Source: Verrucomicrobiota bacterium (GTDB taxonomy: Bacteria; Verrucomicrobiota; Verrucomicrobiia; Chthoniobacterales; UBA10450). Taken from it: a DNA stretch of 8,783 nucleotides. The notes beneath the pieces are model-generated. The model ran no database searches and was not told the origin of the DNA. It saw only the letters and a list, made by a program, of their open reading frames with translations. A program made the translations under genes and the position numbers. The stretch is from the NCBI GenBank assembly GCA_003219355.1, contig QHOQ01000118.1:1-8783 (forward strand), given 5' to 3'. This document shows, in pieces, positions 1-6,059 of this stretch. Each line of letters opens with the position of its first letter. The first letter of the stretch is position 1.

Positions 1-1
1 C

Positions 2-709
2 AGATACGTCGCCGGCGATGAAGTTCCACTGGAGGAACTCCGTCACATCTGGCGCGATACCACCAAGGTGGCTTCCTGGGAGTCCCCGATCTACGGGCAA
101 TGGCTTGCCGCGATCCGCAAAGTCAATCAAGCACCGCCACCTTCCCGCCGCCTGCGCGTCCTCGCGGGCGATACCGCGATCGATTGGAACAGCGTACGTA
201 CCCACGCCGACTGGGCTGCCCTCGGAGACAATAACGCTTCCTTCGCCGAGGTCATCTTGAATGAAGTTTTGAGGAAAAAGCATCGAGCGCTGGTCGTTCT
301 GGGAGTGAACCATGTTCTGAAGTCCGGCGCCCGCAACGGTGATCCGGATACGACCATCCGAGTCGAGTCTCGCTATCCTGGCTCCACTTATGTCGTGCTA
401 CTGGACAACCAGGGGCTGCTTCATCCGGCGGTGCGAGAACTCGTTCGCTTCCATGGGCTCAGCGAAAACGTGCCGGTTCTCTGCGAACTCGCAGGCACGC
501 GTCTCGGCGACGCGGCCGAGGGCGATACTGGGCCCCTGAGCAAGAAGGCGGATGCTTTGCTGTATCTCGGGTCGCCTGAGACGCTGACTCTTGCATTTCC
601 TCCAGGCGGGAGTCTTGAACCAGCCTACCTGAAGGAACTCGACCGCCGATCCATGATCGAATGGGGCGAATTGCGCGCCGGGAAATTCCTTGGCGCCGCC
701 GCGCAGTGA
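2..709 (+). CDS. ChaN/erythromycin-esterase-like protein, 3' part
   Basis: The reading frame is open from the left edge of the window, so the N-terminus is missing and 235 residues are visible. An in-frame GTG at 68 is an internal codon, because the frame upstream encodes sensible protein (RYVAGDEVPLEELRHIWRDT). Visible landmarks are a W-E-S-P-I-Y-G segment, a strand ending in LRVLAGD followed by AIDW, and the hydrophobic strand ALVVLGVNH with a histidine at its end. A long charged region precedes the stop at 707-709. From memory, this arrangement (strand-GD-x-IDW, then strand-G-x-x-H) resembles acidobacterial proteins annotated as haem-binding uptake/Tiki-ChaN or erythromycin-esterase-like, but I cannot confirm the family or a substrate. 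It ends 46 bp before the ABC ATPase start on the same strand, so co-transcription is plausible. Certainty is high that it is a gene and low for the function. Confidence 0.6.
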   Translation, partial: RYVAGDEVPLEELRHIWRDTTKVASWESPIYGQWLAAIRKVNQAPPPSRRLRVLAGDTAIDWNSVRTHADWAALGDNNASFAEVILNEVLRKKHRALVVLGVNHVLKSGARNGDPDTTIRVESRYPGSTYVVLLDNQGLLHPAVRELVRFHGLSENVPVLCELAGTRLGDAAEGDTGPLSKKADALLYLGSPETLTLAFPPGGSLEPAYLKELDRRSMIEWGELRAGKFLGAAAQ

Positions 710-741
710 CACCACGACCGCAGGGGTTCGTCTGCTCTCCC

Positions 742-750
742 AGAGGAAGG
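742..750 (+). promoter_or_regulatory. Shine-Dalgarno of ABC ATPase
   Basis: The purine run AGAGGAAGG lies five bases before the ATG at 756. It decides the start of the ABC ATPase in favour of 756 over the longer in-frame extension back to 690, which would overlap the preceding gene and adds 22 residues unlike any ABC ATPase N-terminus. Confidence 0.6.
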
Positions 751-755
751 CTGCA

Positions 756-1523
756 ATGCTCGAGGCGAAAAACCTTTGCAAGTTCTACGGCTCCGTCCTG
801 GCCGTTCAGAATGTGACCTTTACCCTCGAGCCCGGACAAGTTCTCGGCTATTTGGGACCGAACGGGTCGGGAAAAAGCACGACCGTAAAAATCGTGACCG
901 GCTTGCTCGAGCCCACCCATGGGGAAGTTACCTACAAAGGTCAAAACATCCCCAAAGACCTGATTGCTTATCGAAAAATCCTCGGCTACGTCCCCGAGGA
1001 GCCCAATCTTTATCCCCATTTGACGGGTGAAGAATACTTGGACATGGTGGGGACGCTGCGCGCCATGCCGCAATCGCGCAAAGGCACGAGAATTACCTCC
1101 CTCTTGCAGCTTTTCTCGCTATGGCCGCATCGGCATTTCGCGCTGGGCTCTTATTCCAAGGGCATGCGCCAGAAGATCCTGCTGATCGCTGCCTTGATGG
1201 ACAATCCGGATGTCTTGATTCTTGACGAGCCTCTCTCCGGCCTCGACGTGACTTCCGTCCTCATCGTCAAAAGCCTGATTCAGGCGTTGAGCGCACAAGG
1301 CAAATCCGTTTTCTACTGTTCGCATATTCTCGAAGTCGTCGAGAAAGTCTGTTCTCGCCTGATCGTCTTGCGGAAAGGCCACGTCCTCGCTCATGGTCCC
1401 ACGGCTGTCGTTCGCGAAAAGATTGGCAAGTCTTCGCTTGAAGATGCTTTCCTGCAGTTGGTCGAAGAAATAGACGTCACGCAAGTTGTAAATTACATTG
1501 TCGACGTTGTGGCCTGCTCATGA
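756..1523 (+). CDS. ABC transporter ATP-binding protein
   Basis: This is the nucleotide-binding subunit of an ABC exporter, 255 residues, a normal length for a stand-alone ATPase of the CcmA/ABC-2 type. The start at 756 gives the standard opening MLEAKNLCKFYGS and has a good ribosome site. Walker A is GPNGSGKST at 34-42. The signature is SYSKGMRQK at 132-140, a variant of LSGGQ typical of this branch. Walker B is DVLILDE at 152-158 with the catalytic Glu158. The D-loop is SGLD at 161-164 and the switch histidine is His190 (YCSH). The Q-loop position reads YVPEEP (78-83), with Glu instead of the usual Gln. The last bases overlap the permease start (ATGA at 1520-1523), which implies translational coupling and partnership with that permease. 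The family is certain; the substrate is not known. Drug, lipid or peptide export are all possible. Confidence 0.95.
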   Translation: MLEAKNLCKFYGSVLAVQNVTFTLEPGQVLGYLGPNGSGKSTTVKIVTGLLEPTHGEVTYKGQNIPKDLIAYRKILGYVPEEPNLYPHLTGEEYLDMVGTLRAMPQSRKGTRITSLLQLFSLWPHRHFALGSYSKGMRQKILLIAALMDNPDVLILDEPLSGLDVTSVLIVKSLIQALSAQGKSVFYCSHILEVVEKVCSRLIVLRKGHVLAHGPTAVVREKIGKSSLEDAFLQLVEEIDVTQVVNYIVDVVACS

Positions 1524-3259
1524 TTTCGCGGACCAGGCAAGGGCTCGAAGGACGGCGCAGCGCCTTTTGCCGAACGCCCTTCGGCTGCCTCGTTGGACTT
1601 TTTGCCAGCCGCATGTTTCGCGGCGGCGGTGACGCGGAAGCGGGAGAGCTTGACATTGGCGTAGGCGTAATCCTGATTCTCCTGGCCATGCCGGGCTTGT
1701 TGGTTTCTCTGTTGATGTTTGAAAAGTACGGCTCGTTGGTTCGGTTTCTGCGTGGCCAAGGGCCCTTCAATCCCTTCTCCGCCACGATTCCAGACGAATA
1801 CTTCTTCATAATTCTCTCCCTGGTGGTAACCGGAGCGGCCACTCTGTGGCGCTGGGATGCGATCTTTCTCGATCGTCGCGACTACATAAACCTTGTGCCT
1901 CTGCCGCGCGCTATTTTCTTCGCGAACCTGTTTGCCATCCTGTGCCTGGCCGGCGTGTTTGCGTTCGTCGCAAACGCCGCTTCCTTGTTCCTGTTTCCCG
2001 TGGCGGTGGTTGGGTCGCAACCGTCTCTTTCCTTGTTCCTGCGGTTCGCTGCCGGTCACGCCGCGGCGGTCTTCTCCGCAAGTGTTTTTAGTTTCTTCCT
2101 CATCTTCGCCCCGGCGGGACTGCTAACCGCACTCCTGCCTTCCGCTGCCTTTCGCAGGGTCTCGTTAGCGATCCGCTTTGTATCGGTCATCGCCTTATCG
2201 GTCTTGCTGGCCACCAGCTTTACCGTGCCCGATTTGCTCAAACGCGTCTCCGTAACCAATGCGCACCGCATTGTCATTTTGCCGCCTATTTCTTTCTTGG
2301 GCATTGCCCGAACCGTGTGGGTTGGAAGGAACGATACGTTCAGCGTCGCCATGGCTTGGGCTGCAATGATCGCAGTCGGACTCTCCGCGCTCATCGCCAT
2401 CGTCGCCTACACTTTTACTTTCCGCAGATCCTTCATGCGCCTCCCGGAACTGGCAGATGCCCGTCCCATGCCCCGAATCTCGCCTTCCATATCTCCCATA
2501 GCCTTTCTCCATAAGCGACTCTGGCGCTCACCTTCGCAGCGTGCCTGCTGCAAGTTTGTCGCGAGGAGTCTCTTGCGTAGCACAGTGCATCTTCAGACCC
2601 TCTTGTGCTTTCTCGCGGTGGGTCTGGTGGTTTCGGCGGAAAGCCTCAGCTCCCTGTCTCTCCACTTTTTCGTCGAAAGCAACACCTCGCCTCCTGTGGA
2701 ATTTCTCTCCATTCCCTTTATCCTGAGTTATTGCTTGCTGGTGGGCATGCGTTTCGCTTTCGAGATTCCGCTGGACCTGCGAGCAAACTGGATTTTCCGG
2801 TTGTGGCTCGACCCTGACCGGCACGATTCCCGTTCCGTAGCTAGGCGCGTGCTCCTGATGTTCTCTCTTTTCTGTTTGGGGCCGCTGACTTTCCTCTGCA
2901 CGCTCGAATTCTGGGGATGGACGACCGCCCTTCTGCACACAACGGTCTGGTGCGCCTGCACGGTCGTTCTTGTAGAAATTCTGCTGGTCCGTTTCCGTAA
3001 GGTGCCGTTTACCTGCCAATATCCCCCTTTCCAGAGCCACTCTCCGCTGATTGTCGTGGGCTATCTCTTTGGCTTTTTCATTTTCCAAACCTGGCTTCCG
3101 CGGTTGGACCAGTGGTCTGTTTACGACCCCATACTCGCGGTCTGGTTTGTTCCGTTGCTAGGCAGCGTGCTCGGTGGTCTGTCCTGGTATCGAAGTCAGA
3201 TGCTGGATATGGACAAACGCCTCACTTTTGAAAACGTATCCACAACGATCTTTTTATGA
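1520..3259 (+). CDS. ABC exporter permease, about 12 membrane helices
   Basis: This 579-residue, very hydrophobic protein starts at the ATG that overlaps the stop of the ATPase gene (ATGA). No Shine-Dalgarno is visible, which fits coupled translation. By eye there are about twelve membrane segments near residues 46-68, 94-111, 130-160 (probably two), 178-205, 215-235, 275-300, 355-374, 396-414, 443-463, 470-491, 508-526 and 537-556. A cytosolic-looking basic loop (about 301-354) splits it into two halves. A PDEYFF motif (91-96) before the second helix and a RFRKVPFTCQYPP stretch (491-503) near the end look like family landmarks. The adjacent ATPase makes it the membrane subunit of an exporter. 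I recognise it as an acidobacterial permease type only in general terms, and no substrate can be read from the sequence. Its 3' end faces the HEAT-repeat gene, 61 bp away. Confidence 0.85.
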   Translation: MISRTRQGLEGRRSAFCRTPFGCLVGLFASRMFRGGGDAEAGELDIGVGVILILLAMPGLLVSLLMFEKYGSLVRFLRGQGPFNPFSATIPDEYFFIILSLVVTGAATLWRWDAIFLDRRDYINLVPLPRAIFFANLFAILCLAGVFAFVANAASLFLFPVAVVGSQPSLSLFLRFAAGHAAAVFSASVFSFFLIFAPAGLLTALLPSAAFRRVSLAIRFVSVIALSVLLATSFTVPDLLKRVSVTNAHRIVILPPISFLGIARTVWVGRNDTFSVAMAWAAMIAVGLSALIAIVAYTFTFRRSFMRLPELADARPMPRISPSISPIAFLHKRLWRSPSQRACCKFVARSLLRSTVHLQTLLCFLAVGLVVSAESLSSLSLHFFVESNTSPPVEFLSIPFILSYCLLVGMRFAFEIPLDLRANWIFRLWLDPDRHDSRSVARRVLLMFSLFCLGPLTFLCTLEFWGWTTALLHTTVWCACTVVLVEILLVRFRKVPFTCQYPPFQSHSPLIVVGYLFGFFIFQTWLPRLDQWSVYDPILAVWFVPLLGSVLGGLSWYRSQMLDMDKRLTFENVSTTIFL

Positions 3260-3320
3260 GGGTTCCAGATTGGCGTTCCTCATCTTGCTCATGCCGAAGC
3301 GCCGGGTTCCCGCCTCGAAC

Positions 3321-4277
3321 TCACTTCTTTCTGGCATGAATAGCGGCTACGAGTTTGCTTCCATTCGAACTCGGGGTCTTCTCCGGCACGACGCTCAGAT
3401 GCGCCACGCACGCCGCCGCGGTGAAGCGCACCAGTTCTTTCTCATCGTCGAGGGCTGCGCTGATTTTGGGAACGAGCGAGCGGTCCTCGCGGAGAGCGAT
3501 GGCTTCCAAGGCCGCCGCGCGCACCGCCAAGTTTTTGTCGCCAGAGGCTTTCACCAGCGCTTCGGCGGCGTCTAGCTCGGGATCGTGGGCCAGTTTTTTT
3601 GCCGCCGCTGCGCGCAGCGGAGAAGAATCGTTTTTCGTCACCGTCTTGAAAATTTCGTAGCCCATCCCCGCAAACGGAATGAACCCGATTCCGTCTTCGA
3701 ACCCCAGTTGCGCCATTTTTTTCTTGTTTTTCAGCGTGTCTAGTTGTTCTTTGATCAGCCCCTTGCTTGCGCGCTTCTCGCCCGTCAGTACCTCGTAGTA
3801 CGTGTCGTAGCCCACGTCATCGTGAAGCAAAAGCAGCGAATTTGCTGCCGCCAGCACCACGCTAGGCTCGGAATCCCCCAAGGCTTCTTCGAGATTACCT
3901 TTCGAATGCTCCGCATGCATCGAGCCCAGCGAAACGGCTGCCGCCAGCCGCACGTTTGGTTTCTCATCCTGGAGCGCGAGAACCGCCGCTTTTTCGGCCT
4001 CGGCGTTTCCAGTCAGCAGCCCCAACGCGCGTGCCGCTTTGGCGCGGCGGTCCGCATTCTTGTCTTCCAGACCTTCATGAAGAATTCTCCAGGCTTTTTG
4101 CTGCGGTGTTTCAGCGAGCCTTGCGGAAGGGTTGTTGGCAGGCTGTTTCGCTTGTCTCGACAGAGAGATGGGAGACTGAGCCTGCGCTCCACCCAACACT
4201 CCGAGCAGGATGAGCAGTCCCACCGTCCGTATTCGAACACTTGTCCGTTTTCGAAGCATCATGGATGGTTTGCGCAT
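3321..4277 (-). CDS. secreted HEAT-repeat protein
   Basis: A 318-residue protein, probably exported. I chose the ATG at 4277 because an AAAGAG run lies about 7-8 bases upstream and the result is a classic signal peptide: basic n-region (MRKPSMMLRKRTSVRIR), hydrophobic core (VGLLILLGVLGG), and cleavage after AQA near residue 33. An in-frame TTG at 4307 and ATGs at 4295, 4262 and 4259 are alternatives. The mature part holds tandem helical HEAT/PBS-lyase-like repeats with the usual D-x-x-x-x-V-R-x-x-A-A-x-A-L-G pattern, near residues 66-90, 97-120, 127-152, 218-232, 234-262 and 266-294. The array is interrupted at about 153-217 by a lysine-rich helix and a glycine-rich hydrophobic patch (GFIPFAGMGYEIF). 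Such repeats form protein-binding scaffolds, so a periplasmic or surface interaction role is inferred. It is convergent with the ABC permease and divergent from the winged-helix gene. Confidence 0.85.
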   Translation of the reverse strand: MRKPSMMLRKRTSVRIRTVGLLILLGVLGGAQAQSPISLSRQAKQPANNPSARLAETPQQKAWRILHEGLEDKNADRRAKAARALGLLTGNAEAEKAAVLALQDEKPNVRLAAAVSLGSMHAEHSKGNLEEALGDSEPSVVLAAANSLLLLHDDVGYDTYYEVLTGEKRASKGLIKEQLDTLKNKKKMAQLGFEDGIGFIPFAGMGYEIFKTVTKNDSSPLRAAAAKKLAHDPELDAAEALVKASGDKNLAVRAAALEAIALREDRSLVPKISAALDDEKELVRFTAAACVAHLSVVPEKTPSSNGSKLVAAIHARKK

Positions 4278-4613
4278 GTTCAGTCTCTTTCGCATCGAGA
4301 ATGACAATGACTATATGCAAGAGGAAGGTAACCTTTGGAATTTTTTGGAGACGGTTGGCCTTAGATGCCGACAAAAAATGTCTCAACTCCCAATCGATTG
4401 AAAAGCCAGCGGTTCAACATAAAGCCAAGCTAAAGTCTTTAGTTTAACACCGAGTAACATCAGGATTTTTCGGTGGATGCAACCGTTTCTCCCCCAAAGT
4501 GATCTGTATCAGCCAGCGCGTGATGGAACAAATGTGCGAAACCATTCGTAATTCAGGAAAACACTTCAGGAGTTTCTACGTCTATAGATTGCAAAGGGGT
4601 AGGGTGACCGTCT
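4278..4613. promoter_or_regulatory. divergent intergenic region
   Basis: This stretch separates two divergent genes, so it should carry both promoters. No convincing ORF or RNA gene is visible. Short symmetric elements are CAATCGATTG (4391-4400) and CTAAAGTCTTTAG (4430-4442, a 13-bp palindrome around one base). A direct repeat TTCAGGA occurs at 4552-4558 and 4565-4571, just upstream of a TATAGA box near 4583-4588 that could be the -10 of the regulator gene. On the minus strand a TATAGT near 4310-4315 is a possible -10 for the HEAT gene if translation starts at 4277. No good -35 boxes were found, so the promoter assignments are weak. Confidence 0.35.
4601..4607 (+). promoter_or_regulatory. Shine-Dalgarno of winged-helix gene
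   Basis: AGGGTGA stands six bases before the ATG at 4614 and supports that start. A second candidate, GGAAG at 4622-4626, lies eight bases before an in-frame ATG at 4635, so a start seven codons later cannot be excluded. Confidence 0.45.
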
Positions 4614-5258
4614 ATGCCATCGGAAGTGATGTTGATGCCAGATCCGGATAATCCCACGATTCCCGGGCCAAGTCTGCTGTCTTCTGGTCGTTATATCCAT
4701 TTTGGGCCATTCCGGATTGACCAGCAAAGGCAGGAAGTTACGCGAAATGGAACACGGTTGAAGCTTCAGGGAAAAGTGTATCAAACGCTCCTAACGCTTC
4801 TCGAAAAGCCCGGCGAAGTTGTGACGCGCGAGGAACTGCGCGCGCGGCTGTGGCCCGCCGACACGCACGTGAATTACGACGCTAACGTAAACACCACCGT
4901 GAACAAGCTTCGCATGGCCCTGGGCGACTCTTCCGACAAACCGGTATATGTCGAGACCATTCCGCGGAAGGGATACTCCCTCCTGGTTCAGCCGGAAATC
5001 TCCAATCGCCTCGGGTATGCTCATGCTCCACAAAACGGAGCATCGGCAGAAGGGTCAGAGGACCGGACGTCTCGCGCGGGATTTTTCAACTTCTCCAAAG
5101 CCGATGTGCCCGTAGTGCTGAGCGCCATCGGCCTCATTCTCGCAGGCATGCTCATCGGCGCGGGAATCATGCGTTTCTGGATGAGCCATGCCTCCCCGCT
5201 TTCCGGTCATCCCCTGGCGCTGATGCTTTTTCGCGCGCTCCAGAACACCATGATTTAG
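4614..5258 (+). CDS. winged-helix (OmpR/PhoB-type) membrane regulator
   Basis: A 214-residue protein with an N-terminal Trans_reg_C winged-helix DNA-binding domain at about 28-127. The usual landmarks are all present: the first strands (FGPFRIDQQRQEV), helix 1 (LKLQGKVYQTLLTLLEKPGEVVTR, 49-72), the REELRARLWP segment (73-81), recognition helix VNTTVNKLRMALGD (92-105) and the C-terminal wing VETIPRKGYSLL (113-124). A linker follows and then one membrane helix (about 165-187), giving a CadC/ToxR-like cytoplasmic DNA-binder anchored in the inner membrane. Only about 27 residues follow the helix, so the periplasmic sensor or TPR/TolB-like domain usual in such proteins is absent. It may be a short natural form or a product of a 3' frameshift. 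The insertion sequence starts 40 bp after its stop and does not cut the frame. Target genes are unknown; the divergent HEAT gene is a candidate. Confidence 0.85.
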   Translation: MPSEVMLMPDPDNPTIPGPSLLSSGRYIHFGPFRIDQQRQEVTRNGTRLKLQGKVYQTLLTLLEKPGEVVTREELRARLWPADTHVNYDANVNTTVNKLRMALGDSSDKPVYVETIPRKGYSLLVQPEISNRLGYAHAPQNGASAEGSEDRTSRAGFFNFSKADVPVVLSAIGLILAGMLIGAGIMRFWMSHASPLSGHPLALMLFRALQNTMI

Positions 5259-5291
5259 GCTTGCTCGCGACAGATTCGCTTACCAGCCGCA

Positions 5292-5298
5292 TTCGAAA
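5292..5298. repeat. left target-site duplication
   Basis: TTCGAAA directly abuts the left inverted repeat and is identical to the seven bases after the right one (7393-7399). Because TTCGAA is a palindrome, the exact element boundary could shift by two bases (33-bp repeats), but a 7-bp duplication is the simplest reading. Confidence 0.75.
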
Positions 5299-5329
5299 CC
5301 TACATTCCGCAGTAGAGACGGGCGAGTTT
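5299..5329 (+). repeat. left terminal inverted repeat (31 bp)
   Basis: It begins CCTACATTCCGCAGTAGAGA and ends GGGCGAGTTT. It matches the reverse complement of 7362-7392 at every base and marks the left end of the insertion sequence. Confidence 0.92.
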
Positions 5330-5365
5330 GCCGCAGAATTCCCGTTTGATTTCAATGACATAGTC

Positions 5366-5683
5366 TCATTGCGGCTCATTCCAGGGCGCATTGGCTAATG
5401 CGTCTTCTACGATGCGGTCCAGTTTAGTCTGAAGCGCCCGATAATTCTTGATCCTCCGCTCGCATTCCGCAGCGGTTTCTTTGCTGATGGTCTTGGTGGT
5501 TCGTTTGCCCTCCAGGAAGCCGGTCCAACGGTAGTAGGTGCCGTGCAGTTTCGGAGGACTTGCCTTGCAGGCACAATGGGCCTTTCCACATTGACTTTTG
5601 GCGGTAGAGATGGAGCCAGGAAGGATCGGTCCTTCTGCCACGACGGTGATTTTTGTGCGGGAGGTGCGTTTTGTTCTTGACAT
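5366..5683 (-). CDS. DUF6788-like passenger protein of the insertion sequence
   Basis: A small basic protein of 105 residues. The start at 5683 is preferred because AGGA lies seven bases upstream; an in-frame ATG at 5725 would add 14 residues but has poor ribosome-site support and overlaps the transposase start. A cysteine cluster CGKAHCAC (Cys32, Cys37, Cys39) is followed by HGTYYRW (47-53), a GKRTTKTISKE stretch, and a helical tail with a NYRALQTKLDRI segment. The pattern of glycine-S-I, CGK-x-x-C-x-C, HG-x-YY-x-W and a final helix matches what I recall of DUF6788, small proteins of unknown function often met near transposases. The cysteines could bind a metal, and a nucleic-acid role is possible; both are guesses. 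It lies wholly between the inverted repeats and is divergent from the transposase, so it travels with the element. Confidence 0.75.
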   Translation of the reverse strand: MSRTKRTSRTKITVVAEGPILPGSISTAKSQCGKAHCACKASPPKLHGTYYRWTGFLEGKRTTKTISKETAAECERRIKNYRALQTKLDRIVEDALANAPWNEPQ

Positions 5684-5723
5684 GGTGTGTTCCTGATTTA
5701 TATATACATTAGGAACAAGGTCC
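5684..5723. promoter_or_regulatory. shared divergent start region inside the insertion sequence
   Basis: The 40 bases between the two divergent ATGs contain an inverted repeat TGTTCCT (5688-5694) / AGGAACA (5711-5717) around an AT-rich core including TATATATA. The AGGA in each arm serves as the ribosome site of the gene on that side, 7 bases from the minus ATG and 9 from the plus ATG. The symmetry extends loosely to CATGG at both ends. The core could act as a two-way -10 region, but transcripts would then be nearly leaderless, so promoter position is uncertain. Confidence 0.45.
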
Positions 5724-6059
5724 ATGCAAGCACAACCTTTTCAGCTGCAGCGCCAAGTCTTAGGGGCCCTGCCCATCTTCGATCCTGTTATCGAGCGCAT
5801 CGGACTTTTGCCCTGCCTCACCCAGGCCCTGGGACAGGCTCGCTACGCGGAAGCCATCTTGCTACTGCTGAAAAACATCCTCGTCGAGCGCCAAGCTCTT
5901 TACGCCATCCGGCAGTGGACTGCTCCCTATGATCCGGCTCTGGTTTACGGCGGGAAATACGGGGATGACGTCTTGGCCCGTGCGCTCGATCGCCTGTTCG
6001 AATCCGATCGCGCCAGCGTGTGGTGCTGGCCGCGGTCCGGGCCTATGCGGTGGATCTGA
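5724..6059 (+). CDS. transposase N-terminal fragment (DUF4277-like)
   Basis: This 111-residue fragment starts at ATG 5724. Residues 1 to about 98 look like the helical N-terminal domain of IS1634-type transposases: LGALPIFDPVIERIGLL, a leucine-rich helix AEAILLLLKNIL, then VERQALYAIRQWTAPY and LARALDRLFESDRAS. That domain is thought to help bind the element's ends. The last 13 residues (from WCWPRS) are out-of-frame sequence. Alone it has no catalytic residues. Confidence 0.55.
   Translation: MQAQPFQLQRQVLGALPIFDPVIERIGLLPCLTQALGQARYAEAILLLLKNILVERQALYAIRQWTAPYDPALVYGGKYGDDVLARALDRLFESDRASVWCWPRSGPMRWI

Noticed and set aside
690..755. Longer N-terminus for the ABC ATPase from 690
   Set aside because: It would overlap the preceding gene, adds non-family residues and ignores the good ribosome site just before ATG 756.
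459..1073. Long minus-strand open frames opposite the ABC operon, including 1493-2059 and 2528-3088
   Set aside because: They are antisense shadows in GC-rich coding sequence: compositions rich in R, Q, E and G, no recognisable motifs and no ribosome sites, opposite well-supported genes.
3298..3316. CGGGTTCCCG hairpin between the permease and HEAT genes as a terminator
   Set aside because: The stem is four pairs, the loop is too short and there is no T-tract on either strand.
6012..6026. Programmed -1 ribosomal frameshift signal in the transposase
   Set aside because: No slippery heptamer of the X-XXY-YYZ type and no obvious downstream stem were seen; kept only as an alternative explanation.
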